Assembly (NCBI GenBank): GCA_022835595.1
Contig: BQUP01000011.1
Coordinates: 129,319 to 193,318, forward strand
Source of the DNA: Cystobasidium ongulense
Lineage: Eukaryota > Basidiomycota > Cystobasidiomycetes > Cystobasidiales > Cystobasidiaceae
Direction of reading: 5' to 3'
DNA: 64,000 nucleotides
Shown here: one piece after another, positions 1-8,860 of the stretch
Numbering within the stretch: the first letter of the stretch is position 1
How the letters are laid out: each line of letters begins with the position of its first letter
Translations under genes and position numbers: made by a program
Notes under the pieces: generated by a model
Told to the model about the DNA's origin: nothing
Databases searched by the model: none
Seen by the model: the letters and a program-made list of their open reading frames with translations, nothing else

Positions 1-502
1 CTATCGACTTCCAACGGTGCAGTACCATCAGATACAGCGAATCGCAATATGAATGAGAAGAACAAAAACACTCAAGACCGTATTACACCTATACCTTTGT
101 CACAAGTACAATCTTGGACAGCTCCTATGGATTGGCATTCTGCTTTTCATACTACTGGAGGAGAATTGGAAACATTTCAAAGTCATAAAGGTCAGAAACC
201 AAGTCAGGTAAGCTGCTATTGGAAGATACTCAATCCTTCTACTCGTACCTTGTTTCTGCGTTGCTCATCTACTGAAACCTTCCTTCGTCCAGCCATTCTC
301 GGATTATGTACCAACTGTCTCTTTCACTCCTCGTCTGCCAGAGACAGTAGAATCACCATCAAGTGACTCTGAACCTTCAATAAAATCAACACCACCAACA
401 AACCCTGTTCCTCCCAAATTACATATCCGAGTAACTACGGAATCGGAAGTTGCAATTGAAGAGGGTGGCGATTTAGAGAGGCAGTTCACGCCATTGAATT
501 GA
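1..502 (+). CDS. 3' end of an unidentified protein gene (5' part outside window)
   Basis: The frame is open from base 1. It reads through 207, is joined over an intron at 208-292 (GTAAGC...CAG, phase 0), and continues from 293 to a TGA at 500-502. The visible C-terminus is about 138 residues. It is polar and rich in Pro, Ser and Thr, with a Pro/Ser stretch after the splice and an acidic end (EEGGDLERQF). There is no membrane segment or recognisable domain in this part. It looks like the disordered tail of a larger protein whose body lies upstream of the window. The intron is supported because reading without it meets a stop at 364-366, whereas splicing gives 69 more sensible codons. I do not recognise the family. 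Confidence 0.6.
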
Positions 503-1510
503 TGCAAATTGCTTTGGTATGACTATGTATCGAAAAACGTGCAAGTAAAACGATGTAAATTTGCTCAGTATTCAGATTCATGGCAAAGTGTCTCAATAGT
601 CAGTTATAAACCTGTAGCTTTAGCTTTAAAACCTGTTGCGTTGTACTGTAACATTGACTATTGGAGAGATTCAAATTAATGTTACATGGTTTAGGCATGC
701 TTGCCTTAATAAGAGTTGTCTGACCATTTTCAACAAGCCATTGTGGGTCCACGGTGGTTTGAGAACAAGAGTCACCTACTTGGCCTACTGTCCGGCCGTT
801 CCCAGAGACTTTCTAAGCCACACAATCAGTTTGTACTGCAAGGTCGAATACGGTCAATACTCACGCAGTCTTTTCTGCCCTTCGTGCAACCGCTTGGGGT
901 TCCGCTCGAGGATTGAGACGAAGGAGGAGATGGGGGTATGCGGAGTGGTTGAGCCGTCGGAGTTTTCAGAGCTTCTGATCGTGCGACTTGGTACTTTGGG
1001 ATGTAATCGGCCAACGTCGCGGCAGTTGCACCCGCCTCTAGAATTTGTACACCTTTAGACTTGGATACGCCATATCCGTATTGGTCAGACTGCGCTCCAA
1101 GCTTGCATGTCGGCCACAGTTGGCGCGCTCTCTACGGATGGAGAACCGAAGTAGACATGACCTTATTCGATACTGGTGCTTGATGCACAGGACGCTTGTC
1201 AGTGAAGGTCCAAGGAAATGCGCTTCGACCGAACCGAATTCGAAACCGACTGTTTTTGTTAAGGCCGGGGAGCAGGGACAGCCTGCACCCAAATCTAAGC
1301 AAGAAACTTTGAGCTTGACGGCCTCATAGATGTAGTAGGGCTTATTTCGATAAGATGCTATAGGCGTTCTTAATTCCGGATCTGTCTGTCCGAGCCACTT
1401 TGTACCTTGATTGGGATGAGCGTACGCGTTAAGATATCGTAGGCATAGTACCATTCGATATAAATCAACAGTAGGAAGCCTAAGTCAATAATAACGAACA
1501 AAACAGTACG

Positions 1511-1681
1511 ATGATCACGTCTGCCTTGAGTGCTGGTGATAGCGCCAAACAATCGAAGGAACGGCCCGAAGAGATCGCAGAAGTAATCGACAAAGATGGC
1601 GACGAGTTGCACGTCGACGACGTTTTGCCTGCATTGCAATACCAGCTCTTCGATATAGGCAAGTATATACCTTGCTTCCGC
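1511..1681 (+). other. Small open frame of unknown status
   Basis: An ATG at 1511 opens 56 codons of protein-like, acidic sequence (SKERPEEIAEVIDKDGDEL, then HVDDVLPALQYQLFDIG) before a TAA at 1679-1681. The composition is more gene-like than its surroundings. The opposite strand over 1735-1370 is also open, with a hydrophobic frame faintly like the C-terminal part of fungal Zn-cluster regulators, so at most one strand can be real. No splice continuation could be fixed. It could be chance or a decayed gene. Confidence 0.2.
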
Positions 1682-2164
1682 TAAGTTGGTTTTCGAGGTA
1701 GTGCCCGGATCCATCGATGCTGTTGAGTGGGCCACGTTTACGATGGTGGCTGGTTGGAAGAGCTGTTGAGCATGGAGCAGGGCTGCGCGTATTTAATTCT
1801 GTGCGTATGGAGCCTATAAACCAGTCGAGCTGTACACGCGAGAATTGAGGATATTGGTCATGATGGCCGGACATCGAAAGCAGGTGCTTGGCCATATGGT
1901 CGTTGAGGCTAGTTTGCTCATGATAGAGAACCGAGCATCTACGTTCCCTATTGTCCGGTTCATGGCTTGAAGACCGGATCCGAAACTGTTTAGGTGTGAG
2001 TCTCTCGGTCAGGCTCTACTGCATTTTGAACGGCGGAGATGGCTTGGCTTGCTAGCTACTTGTGCGTTAACGCGGCTGCTTAGCTTTGACTTCGATTAGC
2101 TTGTAAACACGATAGCTATGTGGAGGAGCCTGGAAAATAGATAATTCGAAGGGAATAACTTAGG

Positions 2165-2184
2165 CGTCCGCACCGAGGCGGACG
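2165..2184. repeat. Perfect inverted repeat, 7-bp arms (CCG-N8-CGG)
   Basis: The arms CGTCCGC (2165-2171) and GCGGACG (2178-2184) flank the 6-base spacer ACCGAG. This gives everted CCG and CGG triplets 8 bases apart, the kind of spacing bound by fungal Zn2Cys6 dimers. It could equally form an RNA hairpin. An A/G-rich tract follows. No gene is assigned next to it, so its role is unknown. Confidence 0.4.
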
Positions 2185-2993
2185 AGAAAAAAAGAGAAGG
2201 AAGACAAGAGGCATCGAATTTTTGCTACACTTTTATACCCACCTAAGTGGAAGAGTCAGTCTTCCGAGATCAGTAAGCGTCAGGACGTGGTCTTCCAACA
2301 TCCACGGATACTAGAAGGTGAATATTTCTTCTCGTTTCTTCCTTGACTTCCCTTCTATTCTTTCTGTTCGCCATATTGTTGGAAGGTCGGTTATGAGTTG
2401 GGACAATGTGACTATAGCTTGTGCATTCTAATAACAGTAGGCTCGTAGGCTTTTTTGGATGGCTGTCTCATTCGCAGCCGTCGCAGTCGATTGATCTGTA
2501 TGCGGAGAACCCGTGCACTGGACGTCTGGCGGATAATGCAGTAGTCGCAGTGAAGCAATAGCACAGCTCAAGCAGCGAAACGCCTTGTATTGGAAGCAGT
2601 GTCGTAGTCAGAAGAGGCTGTACTGAAGCAGTTGAAGCTCTCTATGCTCGATCACGTCCTGATTGCGTGCACGGCAAAGAGATCCGACGGCCTGCCATAC
2701 GGACGTTCGCAACTGGAAAGGACCCAAACAGCCAACTAGCACTACCAATCAATACAGTATCATCGAAGCTTATGACCCAGCCGCGTTAAATCTTAGACGG
2801 CGTCGGCCTGTAGGGGAGCTGGGCTTCACGGCATGTCTTGGCTATGAGTGTTGCATGATGAAGGCAGCATACACGTTACCTCGGCTATACCGCGGTACCA
2901 CGACAAAGTAACTTAGCTAGCAGAGCTTAATCCCGTGGCGGGCATGCTCGGCAAAACCTGGAGCTCCACATGATTGCCGCGTCGAAATGCCGG

Positions 2994-3009
2994 CGGGGCG
3001 GAATCCCCG
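2994..3009. promoter_or_regulatory. CGGGG/CCCCG inverted repeat in the first SDR promoter
   Basis: CGGGG (2994-2998) and CCCCG (3005-3009) are separated by CGGAAT, 104 bases before the SDR start codon. The left half overlaps GCGGGG, which fits the SYGGRG consensus of Mig1/CreA-type carbon repressors. Glucose control of a butanediol/acetoin enzyme would be plausible but is inference. The second SDR copy lacks this element. Confidence 0.3.
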
Positions 3010-3112
3010 TGGGAAGAAGACAGCTCTTTCTCGTCGCAAGCTCTCGTTCCTTCTTCTTATCGTCCATCTTGATATACACACCCTACAAATAACCACTCAC
3101 TCACATTATATC

Positions 3113-4908
3113 ATGTCTGTCGCAGGCTCCGAACTGAGCCCCGTCAAACCTGCTTTGGACCGTGTTGCCTTGGTACGTACTATTGGAACGCGCTGCGGGG
3201 AACTTTCGGCTATCAAGCAGTACATACTCCTACTCCGCTTTACTATGCTGCTATTTTGACTGCAGCAAGCCAGCTGGCTAATATAGTGTTTCGTTTGAAT
3301 CTCCCCTATTTCTAGATTACAGGAAGTTCAAGAGGTATCGGAAAAGCAATTGCATTGAGATTAGCCAGAGATGGTCACGATATTGTCATTAATGACATCG
3401 CAGCCAACAAAGAAGGAATAGATTCTACCGTTAAGGAGGTTGAAGCCATCGGTCGAAAAGCTCATGGCATCGTTTGCGATGTTACTAGCTTCGATGATGT
3501 AAAGAAAATGATTGATGAAGTAGTATCCAAGATGGGCAAGCTAGATGTTACGGTGAGGATTTTCTCCCTCGCTACGTCCCTCATGACGTTGCCTGGATGC
3601 TGAGCCGCTTCATCTATACACATAGGTGGCAAATGCCGGAATTGCTCAGGTGAAAGCTATACATGAATGTACCGGAGAGGATCTCAAACGAATGATAGAT
3701 GTTAACGTGAGCATGGACCTACTCAGTGATAGTCCCCCTCTGTAATTGCCGTGTTCAAATGGTCCAGCTGAACTCTTTCTCTTTTCGCCTTACAGCTACA
3801 CGGTGTAATGAATTGCCACATTCACAGCGCCAATGCGATGATGGCCGCAAAGACCCCTGGACGCTTGATTTCTGCTGCAAGTATCGTAGCTTACAAGTGA
3901 GTGCATTTTAGCTTCAAAGCAAAGTTGCCTTGCCGCCCTGGAGCTGAATTGCTTTCTTGTGTTGAGACCCTTCGCACTGCTTACACCCTACTCTGCCTCC
4001 AAGTGGGCGGTCAGAGGATTCACTCAAGGATGCGCAATGGAGTGGGGTGAGTGCTATAATGTGTATCTACTACCGTCATACAGCATTGTTCTGAAATTTC
4101 ATCTTTTCTCGGTGGCGTAGGTCGATATGGTATCCGAGTTGTAAGCTCCTTTCCCCTACAATTACTACACGTCTAGATGCGCTGATATTCAATACTTCTA
4201 TCTTTCAAGAATGCTTACGCTCCGTAGGTTCGCGACTTGCCTTCTGTATCTTCGGGGAAGACGCTGACGACTTCCTCTTGCAATTGCCTTTCTTACACAT
4301 TCATCACGATAGCGGTATTGTCGGTACGCGTCTTACCATCCATGATAACCATCAAAGCAGATCCTAAATTCTGTTCATAGATACTCCAATGTGGGACCTC
4401 ATCGATTCCGAGCTTGGAAAGTTGGTACGTTCACGCAACATTTCCCATGCCTTTGTGATTGGTATACACTGTAACGAAGGCCTCGTAGCTGATATTCCTA
4501 TTACGTTCACGCAGAATGGTCTAGGCAAAGGTGAAACCATGAGCAAATACGTGAATGAATTGACGGCTTTAGGTCGAACCTCTCAGCCAGAGGATGTCGC
4601 AAAAGCTGTTTCGTTCCTCGTAAGTCTTCGTTTTCCTCACTTACTAGCAGTCTGTAGCTGACAAGCCAATCTTTGACACAGGCCTCCGATGACTCTGAGT
4701 TCATTACTGGCCAAACTGTAGGTTTTGACGCAACTACTGTCTTTTCCTTGCCTCTATAACTGACCAACTCTTGACGCAACTGATTCTCTTTGAATCTCCG
4801 CTTCACATATTGTAGATCCTATGCGATGGTGGTATCCAGTGCGTTTCTTTACTTTCAAGCGAAATGCGGCCACGATACTAACCCAGGTTGTTCTACAGAT
4901 TCTGCTAA
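3113..4908 (+). CDS. Short-chain dehydrogenase, acetoin/diacetyl reductase type, copy 1
   Basis: Encodes a 273-residue cytosolic NAD(P)H-dependent SDR, most like diacetyl reductase [(S)-acetoin forming]/butanediol dehydrogenases that interconvert diacetyl, acetoin and 2,3-butanediol. Thirteen exons: 3113-3172, 3316-3552, 3626-3706, 3796-3896, 3967-4046, 4121-4140, 4210-4223, 4313-4323, 4381-4424, 4515-4619, 4682-4717, 4816-4838 and 4899-4908. Phases agree throughout. Visible motifs are the cofactor loop TGSSRGIG (residues 22-29), NAG in VANAGI, the catalytic YSASK, then the RVNAYAPGIV segment and the C-terminal ITGQTILCDGGIQFC. The start is the ATG just before the first cofactor strand. It lies in tandem with a second copy of identical gene structure 664 bases downstream. 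The exact substrate is inferred from family resemblance only. Confidence 0.88.
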
Positions 4909-5572
4909 AAATGACGCAGCATGCCGCGTCCAACCAGTCACCGATGCGGTGCCAGGAAAACCATGTAGCGCAAGTTTAAAGCTTGTCTTGTGACAAATAA
5001 AATATCGTTCGAGTCTGTTCCAATGTTTGTGATGAGGAAATGTTAGTGAGAATGAAATGAAACAAGTTTACCAGTATAGCAGATCAGTAGTGCGCTTGTG
5101 TCTAGTCCTTTCTCCGTGAAACTCTCCTGCGACAATACTAGCCTGGTACTGCGTTGATCCCACTTGCAAGCTCGACAGCACAGGCCTTGCGGCACGTGGC
5201 AACTTCTGGAGCCCCGCAAATACTGCTGACCAGGCTGATTACCGGTGGTTTCGCGTTGAACAGGTGCAGTGGTGCCAGCTTAAAAGGCACTGGTCACACG
5301 GCGAAGCTCAGAAGCGAGAGACACCGTCTACATGTGACACACGCGAGAGACATACAGAGAAACTCAGTTGTGCAGCCATGCTGAGCGATCTGCAGCTGCC
5401 GAAGAACGCAGCCGGTGGAACATGTCGCCCTTTCTCTTTCGGGAGACGTTCAACGCGCGGCCACAAGCACGCATGAGCATAGGAGAGAACACCAAGACGA
5501 GCTCTTGCTGCTTCCTCTTCCTCACAACTATTCCTTAAACCTGCCAAAATCAGCAACGATTCACCCGGTAAT
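4909..5572. other. Intergenic region between the two SDR copies
   Basis: It holds the 3' end of copy 1 and the promoter of copy 2. Short open frames here overlap each other and resemble nothing. It is not recognisably similar to the promoter of copy 1, so the two copies may be controlled differently. Confidence 0.5.
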
Positions 5573-7315
5573 ATGTCTGTGGCAAGCTCCGAACTTAGCC
5601 ATGTCAAACCTGCATTGGACCGTGTTGCTCTGGTAGGTACTATTCAAACGCGTCGCTCAGAGGTTGTGGTTTTCAAGCATCACACACTCCTATATCGCTT
5701 CAACACCCTCCTAGATTGACTGTAGCAATCCAGTAGGCTTACACATTGTTTTGTTTGGGTCTCCGCTTCTTCTAGATTACAGGCAGTTCCAGAGGTATAG
5801 GAAGAGCAATCGCATTGAGACTAGCCAGAGATGGATTCGATATTGTCATAAATGATGTGGCAGCGAACCAAGAAGGCATTGATTCAACTGTGAAAGAGGT
5901 CGAAGCGATTGGTAGAAGAGCTCTCGGTATTGTCTGTGATGTCACCAAGTTCGATGATGTTAAGAAGATGATTGATGAAGTGGTCGAGAAGATGGGAAAG
6001 TTGGACGTTTCTGTGAGTTTGCTCTTCTTCGAACCTTTCCTTGTAACAAGTTAATAAGCTTGACGCTTTCCACTACACACAGGTCGCAAATGCTGGTATT
6101 GTAGCTGTGAAGCCTGTGCATGAGAATACGGAAGAGGATCTTAAGCGAATGATAGATGTCAATGTAAGTAATCAGCTGAACCTATGGACTGCTGTGCTTG
6201 GGCTATCTCGTATCCAAACGGCTGACCTCTTTTTGGAGTATTCAGCTCCACGGCGTGATGAATTGCTACATCCACAGCGCCAAAGCAATGATGAAAGCTG
6301 GCACCCAGGGCCGCATCATAGGTGCTGCGAGCGCCACTGCCTACAAGTAAGATGTTAGCGGTCTAGAGGAATGATTAAAAGGATATTAGGGATTAAAACC
6401 TGGATTCTCGTTGACAGACCCTTCGAGCTCATGGTACCGTATTCTGCCTCGAAGTGGGCAGTTAGAGGTTTCACTCAAGGATGTGCAATGGAATGGGGTG
6501 AGTGATACGTGCCACACCTATCATGAGCTAGCAGTGGGCTGAAGTTCGTCTCTTCGATGTGACGCAGGTCGATATGGGATCCGAGTCGTAAGCGTATTTC
6601 ACTCCCAAACTTTTCAAGCATTGCAGACAAGGCTGATGTTATGGTACACCATCCTTGCTAGAACGCTTACTCTCCGTAAGTCTCTTTTCTTATTTATTCA
6701 CTGCGATGGGTCCAAGGAACGAAATTGACGATGTTCTCGGCTTCAAAACACAGGGGTATTGTCGGTATGAAGCACTTGCTGTTTATGATACCTATCGAAC
6801 TGGATGCTGAACGTCTCGCCTTCCTTGTAGCTACGCCTATGTGGGAGAAAATCGATACGGAGATGGGAAAATTGGTAGGTCAACTTCTGACTCCCTATTC
6901 AGGACACCGAAAAGTGATGTGATTTGCTGTCAATCTTGCCTTCTCATTCTCATAGAATGGCCTAGGTAAAGGCAAAACAATGGAGAAATACGTCAACGAA
7001 ATGACAGCTTTACGTCGGACATCTGAGCCTGAGGACGTTGCGAAGGCTGTTTCGTTCCTCGTAAGTCATCGTCCTCCTCGTATACTAAAAGTTGGTAGCT
7101 GATAATGCCATTCTTCTATGTAGGCATCCGATGACTCTGAGTTCATCACTGGCCAGACGGTGAGCGTTCTATCGATCCGTTCTTCAACATGTTCCTGACG
7201 AAAAGTCATTCGGATTGGCATGAAGATCGTATGCGATGGCGGCATCCAGTGCGTTCCCTTCACCATGCGGTATTTATCCCGGCACTAACTAGAAATTGCT
7301 TCAAGATTTTGCTAA
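5573..7315 (+). CDS. Short-chain dehydrogenase, acetoin/diacetyl reductase type, copy 2
   Basis: Tandem paralogue of the gene at 3113-4908: also 273 residues, with 13 exons of exactly the same lengths. Exons: 5573-5632, 5776-6012, 6083-6163, 6246-6346, 6418-6497, 6568-6587, 6662-6675, 6754-6764, 6831-6874, 6956-7060, 7124-7159, 7226-7248 and 7306-7315. It has TGSSRGIG, VANAGI, YSASK, RVNAYSPGIV and the end CDGGIQFC. Differences from copy 1 are scattered substitutions, for example DGF for DGH, GRI for GRL, ALRR for ALGR and PMWEKID for PMWDLID. Introns have diverged in sequence far more than exons, so the duplication is not recent on the intron clock. It converges with ALG14, whose stop lies 180 bases away. 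Confidence 0.88.
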
Positions 7316-7495
7316 GATTCCAATGGTATTATTGGCTTGCCGAAGAGGAGATATGCACAGGATTTTGTTTGCCTATGGCGTGTGGTTCGAAGAATGGGAA
7401 AACCGAAGGAAGTATCTTGTAGTTCGTCCGCTAGCTAGAAGAGAATTACCATAATTTACCGGAATTCCCAGTTGCGGTTGATGTTCCATGTAACT

Positions 7496-8380
7496 TCACA
7501 CTAAGATACCTTTATATTCTCTCCTAGCCCTCCAATAGTTACTCTGTTTGCCTGATTGTTCTGCATCGGCTAGTGCAGGCCATTGAACCAAGAAACGGTC
7601 CACGAAGTACTGCAATATTTTACCACTCAAAGATAGCCGTTGAACTCTTGCGAAACTCTCTATGTAGATCAGTTGTGGTGAATGTAGGTTGAAGAGCTGG
7701 ATGATGGTAATTCAGTCATAATCAGCTGGTACTCAACGCGGGTGCCAGGTGAAAGGCATACTCTAGGCAGGAAAGCTGCTAACACGATAGGAACGCATGA
7801 GCCTGGTCCATTGAGCAGTATCACATCGGTAGAGCCTCTTGATGAATAGAATGATGGGAGAGTAAACAAGGACAGGCAGGCCCATAGACTCTCTAATGTC
7901 GTGAACGGGGCAGTCAGGAAAGATTGATGTACGCGTCTCGCCCTGGGTATTTGCTTGATTGTCCAGGTCTGCGAGAGTAGGAGCGGTGCGAGTGAGGTAA
8001 TACAGTCAGTCAGTCGGTGTTAGAATAGCAAAGGCAATCTCAGTACACACCCCTTCACCATGCTCTTTCCCTCTTGATTTTACAGCTTCCAGCGCTTTGG
8101 CTTTTGTCAAGCTATGATGATCGCCAGACGAGATTAGGTAGAGTCTGGACTGGTACTTCGCGTAGTCCAGTCCATAGAGGAGGCGTATCATTTCACCTGT
8201 GTGCCCTCCTGATCCTAGGAAAGCTACCATTCGACATGTCTGCTTGCTTGCACTGATGGATGCAGGTCGTTTACGCTCGCCCGCGTGGGTCTGCCGTATA
8301 ACTTGCAAGAGGCGTACGAGCAAGACCACAAAGACAGCAGGAGCGAGCACTAGTATGTAGATGTACACTGGCCGGGACAT
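7496..8380 (-). CDS. ALG14: ALG14, membrane anchor subunit of UDP-GlcNAc transferase
   Basis: Encodes 245 residues in three exons (8380-8051, 7968-7762, 7696-7496). ALG14 anchors the catalytic subunit ALG13 at the ER. Together they add the second GlcNAc to the dolichol-linked N-glycan precursor. The N-terminus is a single membrane segment (IYILVLAPAVFVVLLVRLL). Then come FLGSGGHTGEM (the Rossmann glycine loop), IPRARRVHQSF, PFTT, the ILLNGPGSCVPI motif, the IYIESFARVQRLSLSGKIL motif and FVDRFLVQWP, in the family order. The length fits the family (about 210-270). The start is the only ATG before the membrane segment. It shares a 480-bp divergent promoter region with the phenol monooxygenase. 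Confidence 0.93.
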
Positions 8381-8860
8381 GATTGCTGCTGCTGTCGTTG
8401 TATGCCCTTCCCAGGCATCGTTGCTTGCTCTCTCTGTAGTGCTGCTCGATCACGGTCAGTATTTGCCGGTAGCCCAGAACCAAGCAGCAGCTGAGAGTTC
8501 TGCCAGCTTGCAGGCACCAGGGCCGTAACAAACATGCAATATCGGAACTTGTCACCCGCCTGCTTGAGTTGCTGGAATATACTTGCCCGCGACCCAGGCC
8601 AGCCAGCCCGGGCCAGGCTGGCTCTTGCACGGGTCAAAGTTGGGCCGTCCAGCGGGACAGATTGGCGCAGAGAGAGGTGGCGGCCTTGATTCAAACTCCG
8701 CCAGACGGTGGAGAGTTCCAGCGTGCAGGATCCCCAGGTCAGCTGCTGAGAGCTCAAATATAACCCATCAGCTCGGCTCTTCTCTTGTCTTTGCTCTTCC
8801 CATCCTTCTCACCGTGAAGCTTTCCTATCAAGCTGCAATACTTTCCTACAGAAGACAAAC
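8381..8860. promoter_or_regulatory. Divergent promoter region of ALG14 and phenol monooxygenase
   Basis: 480 bases between two start codons facing away from each other. The middle is unusually GC-rich for this window and contains a long imperfect palindrome (8598-8622). CT-rich stretches precede the phenol monooxygenase start, as is common in fungal promoters. Short open frames here are not supported as genes. Confidence 0.6.
8598..8622. promoter_or_regulatory. 25-bp imperfect palindrome, candidate operator
   Basis: The arms GCCAGCC (8598-8604) and GGCTGGC (8616-8622) surround the perfect 8-bp palindrome GCCCGGGC (8606-8613), with one and two spacer bases. It lies 239 bases upstream of the phenol monooxygenase ATG. 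Symmetry and position suggest a dimeric regulator site for phenol induction, but no known regulator is implied by the sequence. Confidence 0.4.

Larger units (their letters stand above)
503..3112. other. Long intergenic stretch without a convincing gene
   Basis: About 2.6 kb with only short, overlapping open frames on both strands and no recognisable protein. Two spots are worth noting. The first, around 1370-1800, is open on both strands and is described separately. The second, around 2165-2340, has a perfect 7-bp inverted repeat followed by a purine-rich tract and a TATA-like stretch, and could be a promoter of something I cannot resolve. The last 150 bases are the promoter of the first SDR gene: CT-rich and with a CGGGG/CCCCG inverted repeat. 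No tRNA-like T-arm was found. Confidence 0.5.

Noticed and set aside
936-990. tRNA-like stretch with a D-arm-like GAGTGGTTGAGCC
   Set aside because: No matching anticodon stem, no T-arm and no acceptor pairing.
636-1058. 140-codon open frame on the plus strand
   Set aside because: Cys- and His-rich without any family pattern, overlapped by equal frames on other strands, and no splice context.
2663-2911. 82-codon open frame on the plus strand
   Set aside because: No family resemblance, and it ends before the SDR promoter. Likely chance.
5154-5636. Several overlapping open frames between the SDR copies
   Set aside because: Frames contradict each other, and the right part is the leader and first exon of SDR copy 2.
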